NCBI GenBank assembly: GCA_009773455.1
Contig: WSXU01000006.1
Coordinates: 62,001-126,000 of the forward strand
From: Bacteroidota bacterium
Lineage (GTDB): Bacteria; Bacteroidota; Bacteroidia; Bacteroidales; Lentimicrobiaceae
Direction: 5' to 3'
DNA: 64,000 bases
Positions within the stretch are counted from its first letter, which is position 1; each line of letters opens with the position of its first letter. Positions 33,212-44,722 of this stretch are shown piece after piece. The notes beneath the pieces are model-generated. The model did no database searches, was not told where the DNA came from, and was given only the letters and a program-made list of their open reading frames with translations. The translations under genes were made by a program, and so were the position numbers.

Positions 33212-35839
33212 TTAATCTTCACTAGCAATATCCTTGCCATTATCCTCATCATCTGCCTCCTCCCCGTTATCAGAGCCTTCCGTGATCTCATCCGGATCTG
33301 TCTCAACCGGGAACGTATCAAAAGAACTTTCTGTTGGAGGAACAGGATGCTCGGATTCCGAATCAATGACTTCTTCATCTATTGGTTCATCGGCCTCAAC
33401 TTTTGTCACAGCTGCTATAGAGTCGTTATCACGCAGATTGATCAGCCGCACACCCTGAGTGGCCCTGCCCATAACCCTCAGATCGGCAACCGCCAGTCTG
33501 ATAATCAGGCCGGAACGGTTAATAATCATCAGATCATCATTATCGGTCACAGAATCAATGGAGATAAGATGCCCGGTTTTATCGGTGATGCTAATTGTTT
33601 TAACACCTTTTCCACCCCTGTTTGTAACCCTGTAATCATCTAATTTGGAGCGCTTTCCATATCCGTTTTCGGAAACAACCAGGATATCGAAATTGTTGTT
33701 CTCCATACAGATCATACCTACAACTTCATCATCGGCTCCTGCAAGGGTAATGCCTTTCACTCCGGAAGCATTCCTGCCCATTGGTCTCACCGTCTTTTCA
33801 TTGAAACGAATGGCCCTGCCCGATTGCAATGCCATTACAACCTCGCTGGTTCCATTGGTTAGCCTGGCTTCCAGTAACTGGTCATCATCACGGATTGTGA
33901 TGGCATTGATACCATTCTGCCTTGGCCTTGAATAGGCCTCCAGTGAAGTTTTCTTGATGATTCCCTTGCGGGTACAAAGGATAATGAAATTATTGTTGAT
34001 GTATTCCTCGTCCTTGATGCTCTTCAGGTTGATGAACGCCCTTACTTTATCGCCGGGCTCAATGTTGATCAGGTTCTGAATTGCCCTACCCTTAGAAGTC
34101 TTGGTTCCCTCCGGAATTTCATAAACCCTCATCCAGAAGGCTTTACCCTTTTCAGTGAAAAAGAGCATATAATTGTGCATGGAAGCAACAAACAGGTATT
34201 CCAGGAAGTCCTCATCCCTGATATCAGATCCTTTGGCTCCCCGTCCTCCCCTGTTCTGACGGCGATATTCTGACAATGCAGTGCGCTTGATATAACCCAT
34301 GTGGGAAATAGTAATCACCACGTTTTCATCGGCTATTGTATCTTCTATCCTGAAATCACTGGCTGAATAAACGATTTCTGTGCGGGCTTCGTCACCGTAG
34401 TTTTCTTTTACTGCCAGTAACTCACCCTTGATAATATCCATACGCATTACCTCACTTTCAAGAACATTACGGTAATGTTCAATCATTTTCAGCAGTTCGT
34501 TGTACTCTTCACGGATTTTATCACGCTCAAGTCCGGTAAGTCTTTGCAGGCGCATGTCGAGAATAGCCCTGGCCTGAAGTTCTGAAAGGCTGAATGTTTC
34601 CATCAGGCCGTTTCTTGCTTCTTCCGGAGTCCGTGCTGCCCTGATCAGTGCAATGACTTCATCCAGGTGATCAAGTGCAATCAGCAAACCTTCAAGAATG
34701 TGGGCTCTTTTTTCGGCTTCATTCAACTCATACCTCGTACGTCTGATTACAACCTCATGTCTGTGCTCCACAAAATAGTGGATAAGCTGTTTCAGATTCA
34801 GCAGCATAGGCCGACCTTTAACCAGGCAGATGTTGTTTACACTGAAGGAGGTTTGCAACTGGGTCAGCTGATAAAGCTTATTGAGTACCACATTGGTTAT
34901 GGCATCCCGTTTCAGTTCATAAACTATGCGCAATCCGGTACGGTCTGATTCGTCGCGAATATCAGAGATGCCTTCAATTTTCTTGTCGTTGATCAGATCG
35001 GCTGTTTTCCTGATCATTTCTGCTTTGTTTACCTGGTATGGAATGGAGGTAACAATGATGCTCTCACGACCATGGGCATCGGTTTCAACTTTGCTTTCAG
35101 CACGCATGACAATACGGCCCCTGCCGGTTTCATACGCATCTTTAACGCCTTCGTAACCATAAATGATACCACCGGTAGGGAAATCCGGTGCCTTGATGAA
35201 TTTCATCAGTTCCGGGATGGTGATTTCATGGTTGTCTATATAGGCAATGATGCCATCTATAACCTCTTTCAGATTATGAGGTGGCATATTGGTCGCCATT
35301 CCGACTGCAATACCGGATGCTCCGTTGATCAGCAGGTTGGGTATCTGAGCTGGTAATACGGTTGGTTCTTCGAGTGTATCGTCAAAATTATTCTGGAAAT
35401 CAACAGTGTCCTTGTTGATATCAGCCAGCATTTCTTCTGCGATTTTCTTTAATCTGGCTTCAGTATAACGCATAGCTGCCGGACTGTCACCATCAATGGA
35501 TCCAAAGTTACCCTGTCCGTCGACGAGGGGATATCGAAGTGACCATTCCTGTGCCATCCTGACCATGGCATCATAAACTGATGTATCTCCGTGAGGGTGG
35601 TACTTACCGAGGACCTCCCCTACTATTCTGGCACTTTTTTTATAAGCCCTGTTTGAAAGAACTCCCAGATCGAGCATTCCATAGAGTACCCGGCGATGTA
35701 CCGGCTTTAACCCATCGCGTACATCCGGAAGGGCCCTCGACACTATAACCGACATTGAATAGTCGATATAGGCCGATTTCATCTGATTTTCAATGTTAAC
35801 TTTTACAATTTTTTCGCCACTGGCTTGATTTTCCATCAC
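33212..35839 (-). CDS. gyrA: DNA gyrase subunit A
   Basis: 875 residues. The breakage-reunion domain has [17 protein letters not shown] (quinolone-resistance region; Thr86 and Asp90 at the positions of E. coli Ser83 and Asp87) and catalytic Tyr125 in MRYTEARL. The C-terminal beta-pinwheel repeats include a GyrA-box-like NRGGKG, which separates it from ParC. The last ~65 residues form a very acidic tail (Asp/Glu-rich), as seen in some GyrA proteins. It wraps DNA and, with GyrB, introduces negative supercoils. A weak TACTTTCG -7 box lies at 35886-35893. Confidence 0.96.
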   Translation of the reverse strand: MMENQASGEKIVKVNIENQMKSAYIDYSMSVIVSRALPDVRDGLKPVHRRVLYGMLDLGVLSNRAYKKSARIVGEVLGKYHPHGDTSVYDAMVRMAQEWSLRYPLVDGQGNFGSIDGDSPAAMRYTEARLKKIAEEMLADINKDTVDFQNNFDDTLEEPTVLPAQIPNLLINGASGIAVGMATNMPPHNLKEVIDGIIAYIDNHEITIPELMKFIKAPDFPTGGIIYGYEGVKDAYETGRGRIVMRAESKVETDAHGRESIIVTSIPYQVNKAEMIRKTADLINDKKIEGISDIRDESDRTGLRIVYELKRDAITNVVLNKLYQLTQLQTSFSVNNICLVKGRPMLLNLKQLIHYFVEHRHEVVIRRTRYELNEAEKRAHILEGLLIALDHLDEVIALIRAARTPEEARNGLMETFSLSELQARAILDMRLQRLTGLERDKIREEYNELLKMIEHYRNVLESEVMRMDIIKGELLAVKENYGDEARTEIVYSASDFRIEDTIADENVVITISHMGYIKRTALSEYRRQNRGGRGAKGSDIRDEDFLEYLFVASMHNYMLFFTEKGKAFWMRVYEIPEGTKTSKGRAIQNLINIEPGDKVRAFINLKSIKDEEYINNNFIILCTRKGIIKKTSLEAYSRPRQNGINAITIRDDDQLLEARLTNGTSEVVMALQSGRAIRFNEKTVRPMGRNASGVKGITLAGADDEVVGMICMENNNFDILVVSENGYGKRSKLDDYRVTNRGGKGVKTISITDKTGHLISIDSVTDNDDLMIINRSGLIIRLAVADLRVMGRATQGVRLINLRDNDSIAAVTKVEADEPIDEEVIDSESEHPVPPTESSFDTFPVETDPDEITEGSDNGEEADDEDNGKDIASED

Positions 35840-36165
35840 TTATCCCGGTCAAATTTAAGAATGCAACTAGTATTTTAAAGGGATACGAAAGTACGGATTT
35901 TTTGCTTACAAAGTACCCTATCAATGAATGTAATGTAAGGTATTTACTAACAGGGGAATGTTAGGAATTGGAAAACGGCACTGTATTTGATCTCGGCTTT
36001 TCTGGCCACCTTTACCGATGTAATTTTGCAGTTGTTGATTTTGACTGAATTTCACCGTAACTTTGAATTACATTACAGAACATAGTTACCTACAAATTGT
36101 TATTTTACTCAGGCAGGCAGGTGGGAATGATTTAAACTAACTCAACTAATTAATCTCTTATAAAA
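35840..36165. other. 326-base divergent spacer between gyrA and clpC
   Basis: It carries promoters in both directions. On the reverse strand TACTTTCG (35886-35893) points to gyrA. On the forward strand TAATTTTG (36021-36028) and TAACTTTG (36058-36065, about 100 bases before clpC) point to clpC. No gene or RNA is recognised. Confidence 0.5.
36058..36065 (+). promoter_or_regulatory. -7 promoter box upstream of clpC
   Basis: TAACTTTG matches TAnnTTTG, with TTTG at 36040-36043 upstream (14-base spacing, shorter than usual). A second candidate is TAATTTTG at 36021-36028. The leader before clpC would be about 95-135 bases. Confidence 0.45.
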
Positions 36166-38671
36166 ATGGAAGCAAAGTTTTCTCAGCGTGTAAAAGATGT
36201 ACTCACCTACAGCCGTGAAGAGTCTTTAAGGCTTGGCAACGACTACATTGGTGTGGAGCATTTGCTTTTAGGAATCATTCGTGAGGGTGAAGGGATGGCT
36301 ATCCAGATTCTGAATCTTTTGAATGTTGATACAAACGAAGTTCGCAGAACCATAGAAACAGCTATAGGCACTTCGGTCAAACGTGACAAATCGGCAGAGA
36401 ACCTGCCATTGGTCAAGCAGGCTGAGAGGGCATTGAAACTTACTTACCTTGAAGCAAAGATGTTTAACAGCGAATTAATTGGAACCGAACACCTGTTACT
36501 GGCCATTCTGAAGGATGAAGACAACCTGGTGACCAGTACACTGGGTAAATACGGAGTAGATTATGATGCTGTCAGGGATGAGCTGAAATCGATCATCAGC
36601 AACGAGGAGCAATCAACTTATGAAACTCCTTCGGATGAATTGCCCGGCAGTTCTTCGGAAGATGATGGTGATGAAGGGAAAGGATTCAGTGGTGGTACCC
36701 GGAAGGCAGCAGACTCAAAATCGAGGACCCCGGTACTTGATAATTTCGGACGTGATCTGACAAAGGCCGCCGAGGAGGGCCGTCTGGACCCCATTGTTGG
36801 ACGTGAAAAGGAGTTGGAAAGGATTGCTCAGATTCTCAGCAGGCGTAAGAAAAACAACCCCATCCTTATCGGCGAACCCGGAGTTGGGAAATCCGCGATT
36901 GCTGAAGGGCTGGCTTTAAGGATTATTGCCAGGAAAGTTTCGCGCGTTTTATTCAACAAACGAATTTTCACCCTTGACCTGGCTTCTCTCGTTGCCGGAA
37001 CCAAATACCGCGGACAATTCGAAGAAAGGATGAAAGCCGTTTTGAATGAACTCGAAAAAAACAGGGACATCATTCTCTTTATTGATGAAATTCATACCAT
37101 AGTCGGAGCAGGGAACGCTTCCGGATCGCTCGATGCCAGCAATATGTTCAAACCTGCCCTTGCCAGAGGTGAAATACAGTGCATCGGGGCAACTACACTT
37201 GATGAATACCGCCAGTATATTGAAAAAGACGGTGCCCTGGAGCGCAGGTTTCAGAAAATTCTGGTTGATCCGACCTCCATTGAGGAAACGGTTGAAATCC
37301 TGAATAACATTAAGGAAAAATATGAGGATCATCATCTTGTAAAATACAATCCTGAAGCCATCAAAGCTTGTGTCTCCCTGACAAACAGGTATCTCACTGA
37401 CCGGTTTCTTCCTGACAAGGCCATAGATGCCCTTGATGAAGCCGGTGCACGGGTTCACATCACCAATATGCAGGTGCCTGTTGAAATTCTTGAGCTTGAA
37501 AGCAGGATTGAAGAAGTAAAGAAAAATAAAAACAAAGCCATACACAGTCAGAAGTTTGAAGAAGCGGCCAAATACCGCGATTCAGAGCGGAAACTGATGA
37601 TTGAGCTTGAATCCGCCAAGCGTCGCTGGGAAGAAGACTCCAAAATACACAGGGTTGAAGTCAGTGAAGAGAATGTTGCAGAAGTTGTTGCCATGATGAC
37701 GGGTGTCCCTGTTCAGCGGATTGCCCAGAATGAAAGTGACAAACTGATCAATATGGTGGATGACCTTGCCGGAAGCGTAATCGGTCAAAATGAAGCCATT
37801 CAGAAAGTAGTAAAGGCTATCCGGAGAAACCGGGCTGGCCTTAAGGATCCGAATAAACCAATTGGAACATTTATTTTTCTTGGTCCCACAGGGGTAGGAA
37901 AAACTCATCTTGCCAAGGTTCTTGCCAGGTATCTCTTCGATTCTGAAGATACACTGGTAAGGATTGATATGAGTGAGTATATGGAGAAGTTTGCTGTCTC
38001 CAGGCTGGTTGGCGCACCTCCGGGATATGTTGGTTATGAAGAAGGTGGTCAGCTCACCGAGAAAGTCCGTCGGGAACCTAACTCCATCGTTGCTGCAGGT
38101 GCTTGATGATGGTGTTCTGACAGATAGCCTTGGTAGAAAGGTTGATTTCAAGAATACCATTGTAATTATGACTTCTAATATTGGTTCCAGACAGTTGAAG
38201 GATTTCGGTCAGGGAGTCGGGTTCTCGACCAATGCCAAACTCACCGGCAGCTCAACCTATGCCCAGGGTGTCATCGAGAATGCGCTGAAACGTTCATTTG
38301 CCCCTGAGTTTCTGAATCGTATTGACGATGTAATAATTTTTGATTCCCTAGAACGTGATGATATTCATAAAATCATCGACATTGAGCTGAAAAATCTATT
38401 TAAGCGCATTGCTGAAATGGGGTATACCATGGAAGTTACTACAGCTGCAAAGGATTTTATTGTTGAAAAGGGCTGGGATGCCCAGTTCGGGGCAAGACCA
38501 CTTAAACGAGCCATTCAGAAATATATTGAAGATGCCCTGGCTGAAGAAATCATAAAATCAAAACTCCACGACGGTGATCTGATCCAGATTGATTACAAGG
38601 AGAATGATCCTGAGATACAGATCATTATCAGTAGACAGGGAAAAGAGTCTGAAGTCCCGAAAGAAGGATAG
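36166..38671 (+). pseudogene. clpC: ClpC-type AAA+ unfoldase, frameshifted with loss of the second Walker B motif
   Basis: The first frame (36166-38106) encodes 646 residues: two Clp_N repeats (~1-145), NBD1 with Walker A GEPGVGKS (236-243) and Walker [10 protein letters not shown], a middle UVR-like helix region, and NBD2 with Walker A GPTGVGKT (573-580). After REPNSIV the frame ends. Coding continues in another frame from about 38090 ([13 protein letters not shown]...) to 38671, with MTSNIGS and the C-terminal domain. Family members have about 15 residues between these points, including the NBD2 Walker B (LLDEIEKAH). About 47 nt are thus missing at 38091/38092. Intact ClpC unfolds substrates for ClpP. 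Either this copy is broken or the base sequence is wrong here. Confidence 0.88.
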
Positions 38672-38694
38672 CCCTTTCGTAAAGACACCTGGTT

Positions 38695-38726
38695 AAAAGA
38701 GGAAAAGCTTTGCTACTTCCTCTTTT
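38695..38726 (+). terminator. Intrinsic terminator after clpC
   Basis: AAAAGAGGAA (38695-38704) pairs with TTCCTCTTTT (38717-38726) around a 12-nt loop, 24 bases after the clpC stop. The stem is AT-rich and the T-tract is part of the stem, so strength is moderate. Confidence 0.65.
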
Positions 38727-38799
38727 GCTTTTATATAATACCACTTACTTCCGTATGATTGAATAAGTTTTTATATTTGATCTTACATTTCGTGAAACC

Positions 38800-41088
38800 A
38801 TGGGGAATCAAAAGGAAATCCGGATACTGTTTGCCGAAGACAATACACCCGATTTTGAACTAGCTGTTCATGAATTAGAATCTGCCGGTCTCAGTATTAT
38901 CAGTGAATGTGTTGAAAAAAGGAATGATTTCGAGAAGCAGCTCTTTAATTTCAACCCTGATATAATTATCTCCGATTTCTATTTACCTGACTTTACCGGG
39001 TTGGATGTTCTGGAATTTGTTATCGGCCAGAATTTACAGATTCCTGTAATCATTACAACTGGCTCTATCAACGAGGAAACTGCTGTTAATTGTATGAAAG
39101 CAGGAGCTTCTGACTATGTCCTGAAGAACCAGTTCAGGAGACTTCCGGTTACCGTTAAGGAGATTCTTCACAAAAAACAATTGCAGAAAGCCAGGCTTGC
39201 TTCCGAAGCCGCCATCAGGCAGAGTGAGGAAAGATTCAGTACTCTGTTGAACCATATTTCTGATATTGCAGTTCAGGGTTACCTGAAGGACGGTACCATC
39301 AAATACTGGAACAAGGCTTCTGAAAGGTTGTATCAGTATCGTGCTGATGAAGTAATGGGTAAAAGCCTTTTTAAACTGATTGTGCCGGATGAATTGACCA
39401 ATTATGTTAAAGCAGGAATAATGAGTATGCTTGAAACCGGGCAGGTAATTCAGGGTGAAGAGCTCAGGATGAAACGCAAGGATGGAAAATATGTGCATGT
39501 ATTTTCAAATCATGCAATTTATCGCCTTACGGAAGAAGAATCAGAGCTTTACAGCATTGATATTGACCTGTCGGCCAGGATTAATGCTGAGAATGCGCTG
39601 CTGGAATCTGAAAAAAAGTACAGAAAACTGGTTGAAAATTCATTGATTGGAATTTATCAGTCCTCTTTTGATGGCCGTTTCAGGTTTGTGAATGAAGCCC
39701 TTGCTCGGATGCTTGAATATGAATCATCAAAGGAATTGATGGCAATTCCGGTCAAAGATATTTACCTTTTCCCCGACGATAGAAAAGAATTATTGCAATC
39801 TATTTCTGAAAGCAAAAGTACCAGTGATTTTGAAACGATCCTGATTACCAAATCAGGCCATAAAAAGGATGTCGTCATCAACGCCTCCTCTGAAGGAGAA
39901 GATATTGCCGGAATGGTGCTGGACATCTCTTCGCGAAAAGCAGCTGAAAGAGAAATGGTCAGGGCCAGGGAGATAGCGGAAGAGAGCGACAGGCTTAAAT
40001 CATCATTTATGGCAAATCTAAGTCATGAAGTAAGAACACCGATGAACGGAATTGTCGGATTTGCCGAATTACTTCTGGATGATGGTTTTGATGAGGAGAC
40101 AAAGCGTTCATTCATTGAAACGATTTCCCAGAACTCATACCAGCTTCTGGATATTATCACCGACATCATTGAAATTTCGAAAATAGAGACGGAGCAACTG
40201 ATTATCAATTACAGGGAATTCTCATTGGCCGAAATGATGAAGGATATTGAGAAAAAATATCAGTTGGTTGCTGCAAAAAAATCACTCAGCATCAATTTTT
40301 TGATTGAATGCAGGAAAGAAGATGTTATAATTATTTCGGATGAGGCAAAAATCAGGCAGGCACTTTTTCACCTGCTGAACAATGCAGTAAAATTTACCGA
40401 GACAGGAGGAATTGAGGTAAGGTGCAGTAAAAAAGGATCTTCCATAGAATTTATGATCGAAGATACAGGCATTGGTGTAAAGAAAGGATCTGAAGAATTG
40501 ATTTTTAAACCATTCAGGCAGGTGGAAGAATCATTGAACCGGAAATATGGGGGAAACGGACTTGGATTGCCCATTTCAAAGGCCTACATTGAATCCCTGG
40601 GAGGAAACCTGTGGCTGAAGCCTAATCCTGCCGGAGGATCCATCTTTGGGTTCAACCTGCCTGTGAGGTTCAAGGCAATTGAATTGACTGGCAGCCTTCA
40701 GGATTTGAATGAAAATCCTGATTATTCGATGTTTACTTTTCTCATCGCTGAAGATGAGTTCACCAATATGACCTATTTAAAAAAGCTACTGGTTCCTACA
40801 GGTGCATCCCTCATAAATGCGACCACCGGCAAGCAGGCCATTGAAATTGTGGAGATGAATTCGACGTTAAATCTGGTATTCATGGATATCAAGATGCCTG
40901 AAATTGACGGTCTTGAAGCCACACGTGTGATTAAAAAAATGAAACCACACATTCCCGTTATTGCTACAACAGCTTATGCAATGACCGGCGATAGGGAGAT
41001 TTGTCTCTCGGCCGGGTGTGATGAATATATTGCCAAACCCATCAGGAAATCAGAGCTTTTCAGAATTATCAGGAAAGTACTCGATTGA
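38800..41088 (+). CDS. Hybrid sensor histidine kinase (REC-PAS-PAS-HisKA-HATPase-REC)
   Basis: 762 residues without membrane segments. The domains in order are: a receiver with phospho-acceptor Asp59 (IIISDFYLPDFTG), two PAS domains (~145-260 and ~270-385), HisKA with His409 (LSHEVRTPMNG), a HATPase_c domain with NNAVKFTE, DTGIGV and NGLGLPISKA, and a second receiver with Asp696 (LVFMDIKMPEIDG). Having receivers at both ends suggests it takes phosphate-based input from another kinase and passes phosphate on through its C-terminal receiver. No DNA-binding partner is adjacent. It converges on the T9SS protein gene with 6 bases between stops. Confidence 0.93.
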   Translation: MGNQKEIRILFAEDNTPDFELAVHELESAGLSIISECVEKRNDFEKQLFNFNPDIIISDFYLPDFTGLDVLEFVIGQNLQIPVIITTGSINEETAVNCMKAGASDYVLKNQFRRLPVTVKEILHKKQLQKARLASEAAIRQSEERFSTLLNHISDIAVQGYLKDGTIKYWNKASERLYQYRADEVMGKSLFKLIVPDELTNYVKAGIMSMLETGQVIQGEELRMKRKDGKYVHVFSNHAIYRLTEEESELYSIDIDLSARINAENALLESEKKYRKLVENSLIGIYQSSFDGRFRFVNEALARMLEYESSKELMAIPVKDIYLFPDDRKELLQSISESKSTSDFETILITKSGHKKDVVINASSEGEDIAGMVLDISSRKAAEREMVRAREIAEESDRLKSSFMANLSHEVRTPMNGIVGFAELLLDDGFDEETKRSFIETISQNSYQLLDIITDIIEISKIETEQLIINYREFSLAEMMKDIEKKYQLVAAKKSLSINFLIECRKEDVIIISDEAKIRQALFHLLNNAVKFTETGGIEVRCSKKGSSIEFMIEDTGIGVKKGSEELIFKPFRQVEESLNRKYGGNGLGLPISKAYIESLGGNLWLKPNPAGGSIFGFNLPVRFKAIELTGSLQDLNENPDYSMFTFLIAEDEFTNMTYLKKLLVPTGASLINATTGKQAIEIVEMNSTLNLVFMDIKMPEIDGLEATRVIKKMKPHIPVIATTAYAMTGDREICLSAGCDEYIAKPIRKSELFRIIRKVLD

Positions 41089-41094
41089 TTTTTT

Positions 41095-44000
41095 CTATCT
41101 CTGTTTGATCACTTTTTTACGCACATATTCAGATCCACCCTGTAGAGTTACCAGGTACATCCCATCGGGAAAGCCCGAAAGATCCGCTTCAACCGGACTT
41201 CCAGGATGAACTGATATTTCCCTGGACAAAACACACAGCCCCGCTGAATTGTAGACTTTCAGCGATGATCTGCCTGAAATTGACGGTGAATAAATTCTGA
41301 TGACATCCCTGAAAGGGTTTGGGTAAATACTGAACGCTTCTTTATCAGGATTATTGATGTAATAGGATTCACCCAGGTTGAATGCATACAGGACCGATCT
41401 GCCGAAATCCGGATTAAAGGATTTCAACTGGACTCCTTCCAGACTGCCGATCCTGAGATAGCCACTCCCCTGCTCAGGATAAGCCCAGTAAGAAAGACCC
41501 ATATTCTCCTGATCAATCAGTTCGAGGGTATAGCATCCATCAGCAAAATCGATGGTATCATTATAAATCGTATTGTTTTCAAGGTTCTCCAGGCTAAGAA
41601 CCTCCTGCCCCATGTTATCCCTGATTTTCAGGGTATATCGGTAAGCCTGCTTATTGGTTTTCAATGTCAGTACAAATGGTTCATTATAAAAATCAGGCAT
41701 ATTAAACCTGCTGACATATGTGTCATTTTCAGGATACTGATCAACCAGTTCGTTGGGCAAACTCACTGTAACCCTGAATTTATGCAGAGAATCACCCATC
41801 CAGAAACTGTTCCCCGGGACCGGCAGAAATACAGAAGTGGTTTCATGTGGCAGTACCAGGCCGCTCCAGTACCAGTTTTCAGGTTTTCCTCCTGAAACTG
41901 AATATTCGAATTTCAGGGATGTAAGATCTGAGGAACCATTGTTGCGGATCACTACTTCAGGATCATAGCATACCGGGTTCAGACGAGAATAGTATCTTGA
42001 ATTACCCGGTGAAACCACTTCATAAACTTCAGCATCGGTTTCAAAGGTGTCAGGGCCATATTGCAGCAGTTGCATCCCGACCATATAATTCCCCCATCCC
42101 ATTCCCTCATTGTCAGGAGGAACCGGAGTTATGTCATAATCTATTGATATTGTATCGCTGTTGACAAATTCAGTGATTTCATAATCCCTGTACTTCACCA
42201 TATCACCGGGGCACCAACCTTCACGTGCGCCATTCCATGTACCTCCCTGCGGGAAAACAGGGTTCAGGGCACATTCATTGTACTGGAAAATTTTCCAGTC
42301 CCTGACAAGCGCCCCATTAGCATATAAATAATGGTCATTGTCTTTCCATTCACAGCAATGTGGGTATTCTCCGGTATTGCTGTTGTGCCCGTGACCCGAA
42401 AGCAGTGTCTTTACTTTAAACTGGGATGCTCCGGGGGTTACCGGAATTTTAGTCAGCGACAATGCCGCATTGGAAGCCAGGTCCCTGTAATACCAGAAAT
42501 TAAGTCCACCCCACAATTTATCAAGCTTTATGATTTCCCTTGGTGGCTGCCCTGTTATAAAAAGGAATTTTACATCAATGAGCTCCTGCTGGTTTCCGGC
42601 ACTGAAATCCACAGCTCCCCTGAGTAAACCGGCGTAATCCGTAACGTCATATGTCCACGTAAATCCCTGAGGACCCAGATCGAGGTTAATTCCATAGGGG
42701 GTAATGAACCTTCCGATTTCATAATCATCAATGATCTCATAGGGTTTATCGTAGTATGGTCGCATTTCCAGTTTCAGGACATCATCGGGGGTGTTCCAGA
42801 CCGAATCAACTTTCTGCCAGTTGTCATATACCCAGGTATAACCTGCCTGATATCGCTGAATTGTATCTGTGGCAATCAGGGGGTTAGCCGGATCGTTGAA
42901 AAGGATATATTCAACCGGTGGATTTTCAATTGAATCGATCACGGATACTACTTCCTGATAAAGGTCCGAAGTAACCAGGTTCTCAAAAATCAGGCGAGGT
43001 CTCAGTGAGGTGGTATCAAAATCAGTCTGCAATTCTTCTCCCTGCAACCTGTAATATTGGGGTAATCCATGCAATTTTCCGGTATGCTGGTGCATCGACA
43101 GATCTGTTACTTCATTGCCAGTCCCCTGATCAAATGAATAATAATAAACGAGTGTACTGTCAGATTGAGGTTCAGGCACTGATTTTCTGAAATTTGCTGC
43201 AATATCCTCCGGCTCCAGGGCATAATTGAAAAGTCTGACTTCATCAATCAGCATATCAGCAAATCCATCGTTCTCCCAGTTGCTCCGGCCAATAAAATTA
43301 TTCTTCCTGACAGTGCTGTCGGGTGGGGTGAGCACCCCGGCTTTGGTGTACTGTCCATCAATGTATACCCAGCCTATGCTGTTTCTCAGTCTGAGTGTGA
43401 CATGGGTCCAGGTATTCAATGGCATTGCTTCCGGCATAACGAACGATTTGGAAATACCCGGCTTGTTTACATGAAAACTCAGTTTACCAGAGCTTTCATT
43501 GGAGAGAACGATGATGACATTGTCACTACCCGGACCGTTTCCAAAATCGAAAACCCGGCTCCAGTTGTTGTTGCTTCGCTTGAATATCCATGCCTGGAAA
43601 GTAAAGTTTCCATCAAAATAGTTGTCTTCAGGAAGCTTTACAAAATCAGTGAGGCCGTCCAAACTCAGGGCAAAATTCCGGCTTCCTGCCGCGATGCCGC
43701 AGGTAAATCCTGTTGAATCCGCAAAAATCTGAGCATTCTGACCCTGTCCAGGGCGGGAGGAACTAAAATCGATCAGCAGATCAGATAACCCATCCCAGAT
43801 AAATGGGTGGCTGAAATTAAGATCCAGCAAGCCCGCTTGAGAAAAATCAACCGAATTTACAAACAGGGTATCCAGATGTTCAGCAGGATTACTTAACGGA
43901 AGGGTTGCATTTGTGTGGGTCATCCGGATTGTAAATCTGTCAACCTGGTCACCTCCCCCTGTTGAATACAGCTTTATGCCCGTAACCGGACCTGCTGTGA

Positions 44001-44520
44001 TGCCGGATGCCAGTAATTCTTCCATACTCCAGATAAACTGCGATCTTGACGCAGTATTACCGGTTCTTAGCAGTGAAGAAGTGGTAACCTCTCCTTCACC
44101 GATTGTAGTATTCGTCAATAATAGGGTATCCTGAGCTGTAACAGTTGTATGAAAATGCCGGTGATAAGACCAGGTAGGCTGATCACGTAAAAGAATGGAA
44201 TCGACCATCTTCCCTCCTATCAAAGTAAAGGATGGATGATGCATCAGTACCGAATCATAGAGGCCGGTATGTTTATGGAACATATTGTAGGTCAGATAGT
44301 CCCATTCTCCGCATGGGTATTGGTCCTGTTGTGTCTGAGCATCACATTTCAGGGTATATTTCATAAGTATTTTTCTAAACGAACCCTCCTGAGGAAACTG
44401 CCAGATTCCCCTCCTGGTTGTTATTGAATCAAAAGTCAATGTCTGCACCGTAATGGTGTCCTGCGACATCCCGGCAAATGAAAGGATGAGGAGTACAACG
44501 GTTAGAATCAGGTTACGCAT
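41095..44520 (-). CDS. T9SS-exported LamG and PNGase F-like domain protein
   Basis: 1141 residues from the ATG at 44520 (MRNLILTVVLLILSFAG signal peptide); a longer start at 44580 would hide this signal. N-terminal motif GEWDYLTYN is found in PNGase F-related proteins. A LamG/concanavalin-like domain lies at about 280-450 (GSRNFALSLDGLTDFVKLPED). A PNGase F C-domain-like part follows (GHGHNSNTGEYPHCCEW, WCPGDMVKYRDYE). The last ~80 residues are a type A T9SS sorting domain (YPNPFRDVIRIYS, DGMYLVTLQ, KKVIKQR). It is thus predicted to be exported by the type IX system and may bind or cleave N-glycans or glycopeptides. Catalytic activity is not shown. Confidence 0.88.
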   Translation of the reverse strand: MRNLILTVVLLILSFAGMSQDTITVQTLTFDSITTRRGIWQFPQEGSFRKILMKYTLKCDAQTQQDQYPCGEWDYLTYNMFHKHTGLYDSVLMHHPSFTLIGGKMVDSILLRDQPTWSYHRHFHTTVTAQDTLLLTNTTIGEGEVTTSSLLRTGNTASRSQFIWSMEELLASGITAGPVTGIKLYSTGGGDQVDRFTIRMTHTNATLPLSNPAEHLDTLFVNSVDFSQAGLLDLNFSHPFIWDGLSDLLIDFSSSRPGQGQNAQIFADSTGFTCGIAAGSRNFALSLDGLTDFVKLPEDNYFDGNFTFQAWIFKRSNNNWSRVFDFGNGPGSDNVIIVLSNESSGKLSFHVNKPGISKSFVMPEAMPLNTWTHVTLRLRNSIGWVYIDGQYTKAGVLTPPDSTVRKNNFIGRSNWENDGFADMLIDEVRLFNYALEPEDIAANFRKSVPEPQSDSTLVYYYSFDQGTGNEVTDLSMHQHTGKLHGLPQYYRLQGEELQTDFDTTSLRPRLIFENLVTSDLYQEVVSVIDSIENPPVEYILFNDPANPLIATDTIQRYQAGYTWVYDNWQKVDSVWNTPDDVLKLEMRPYYDKPYEIIDDYEIGRFITPYGINLDLGPQGFTWTYDVTDYAGLLRGAVDFSAGNQQELIDVKFLFITGQPPREIIKLDKLWGGLNFWYYRDLASNAALSLTKIPVTPGASQFKVKTLLSGHGHNSNTGEYPHCCEWKDNDHYLYANGALVRDWKIFQYNECALNPVFPQGGTWNGAREGWCPGDMVKYRDYEITEFVNSDTISIDYDITPVPPDNEGMGWGNYMVGMQLLQYGPDTFETDAEVYEVVSPGNSRYYSRLNPVCYDPEVVIRNNGSSDLTSLKFEYSVSGGKPENWYWSGLVLPHETTSVFLPVPGNSFWMGDSLHKFRVTVSLPNELVDQYPENDTYVSRFNMPDFYNEPFVLTLKTNKQAYRYTLKIRDNMGQEVLSLENLENNTIYNDTIDFADGCYTLELIDQENMGLSYWAYPEQGSGYLRIGSLEGVQLKSFNPDFGRSVLYAFNLGESYYINNPDKEAFSIYPNPFRDVIRIYSPSISGRSSLKVYNSAGLCVLSREISVHPGSPVEADLSGFPDGMYLVTLQGGSEYVRKKVIKQR

Positions 44521-44722
44521 ATCGGATGGCGTTGGTTGATTTTGTAAAGATATTCTCAATTCGACTTCAATAACCTGCATAATAACTAATTTTCAAAAGT
44601 CAATATTCAGGCATGAGAATGTCTTTAATTCTTTGCTGATCAAGTGATTAATAAATTTTGGACTTTGAACCCGAACAAAACAGGATACGATCAGTTTATT
44701 ATTTCAATATTAAGCATGTGCT

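Noticed and set aside
36949-37545. 198-codon reverse reading frame inside clpC
   Set aside because: It is the antisense of the conserved ClpC coding region and has no family similarity.
38089-38106. Programmed ribosomal frameshift to explain the split clpC
   Set aside because: There is no slippery site, and a frameshift would not restore the missing ~15 residues with the Walker B motif, so a deletion fits better.
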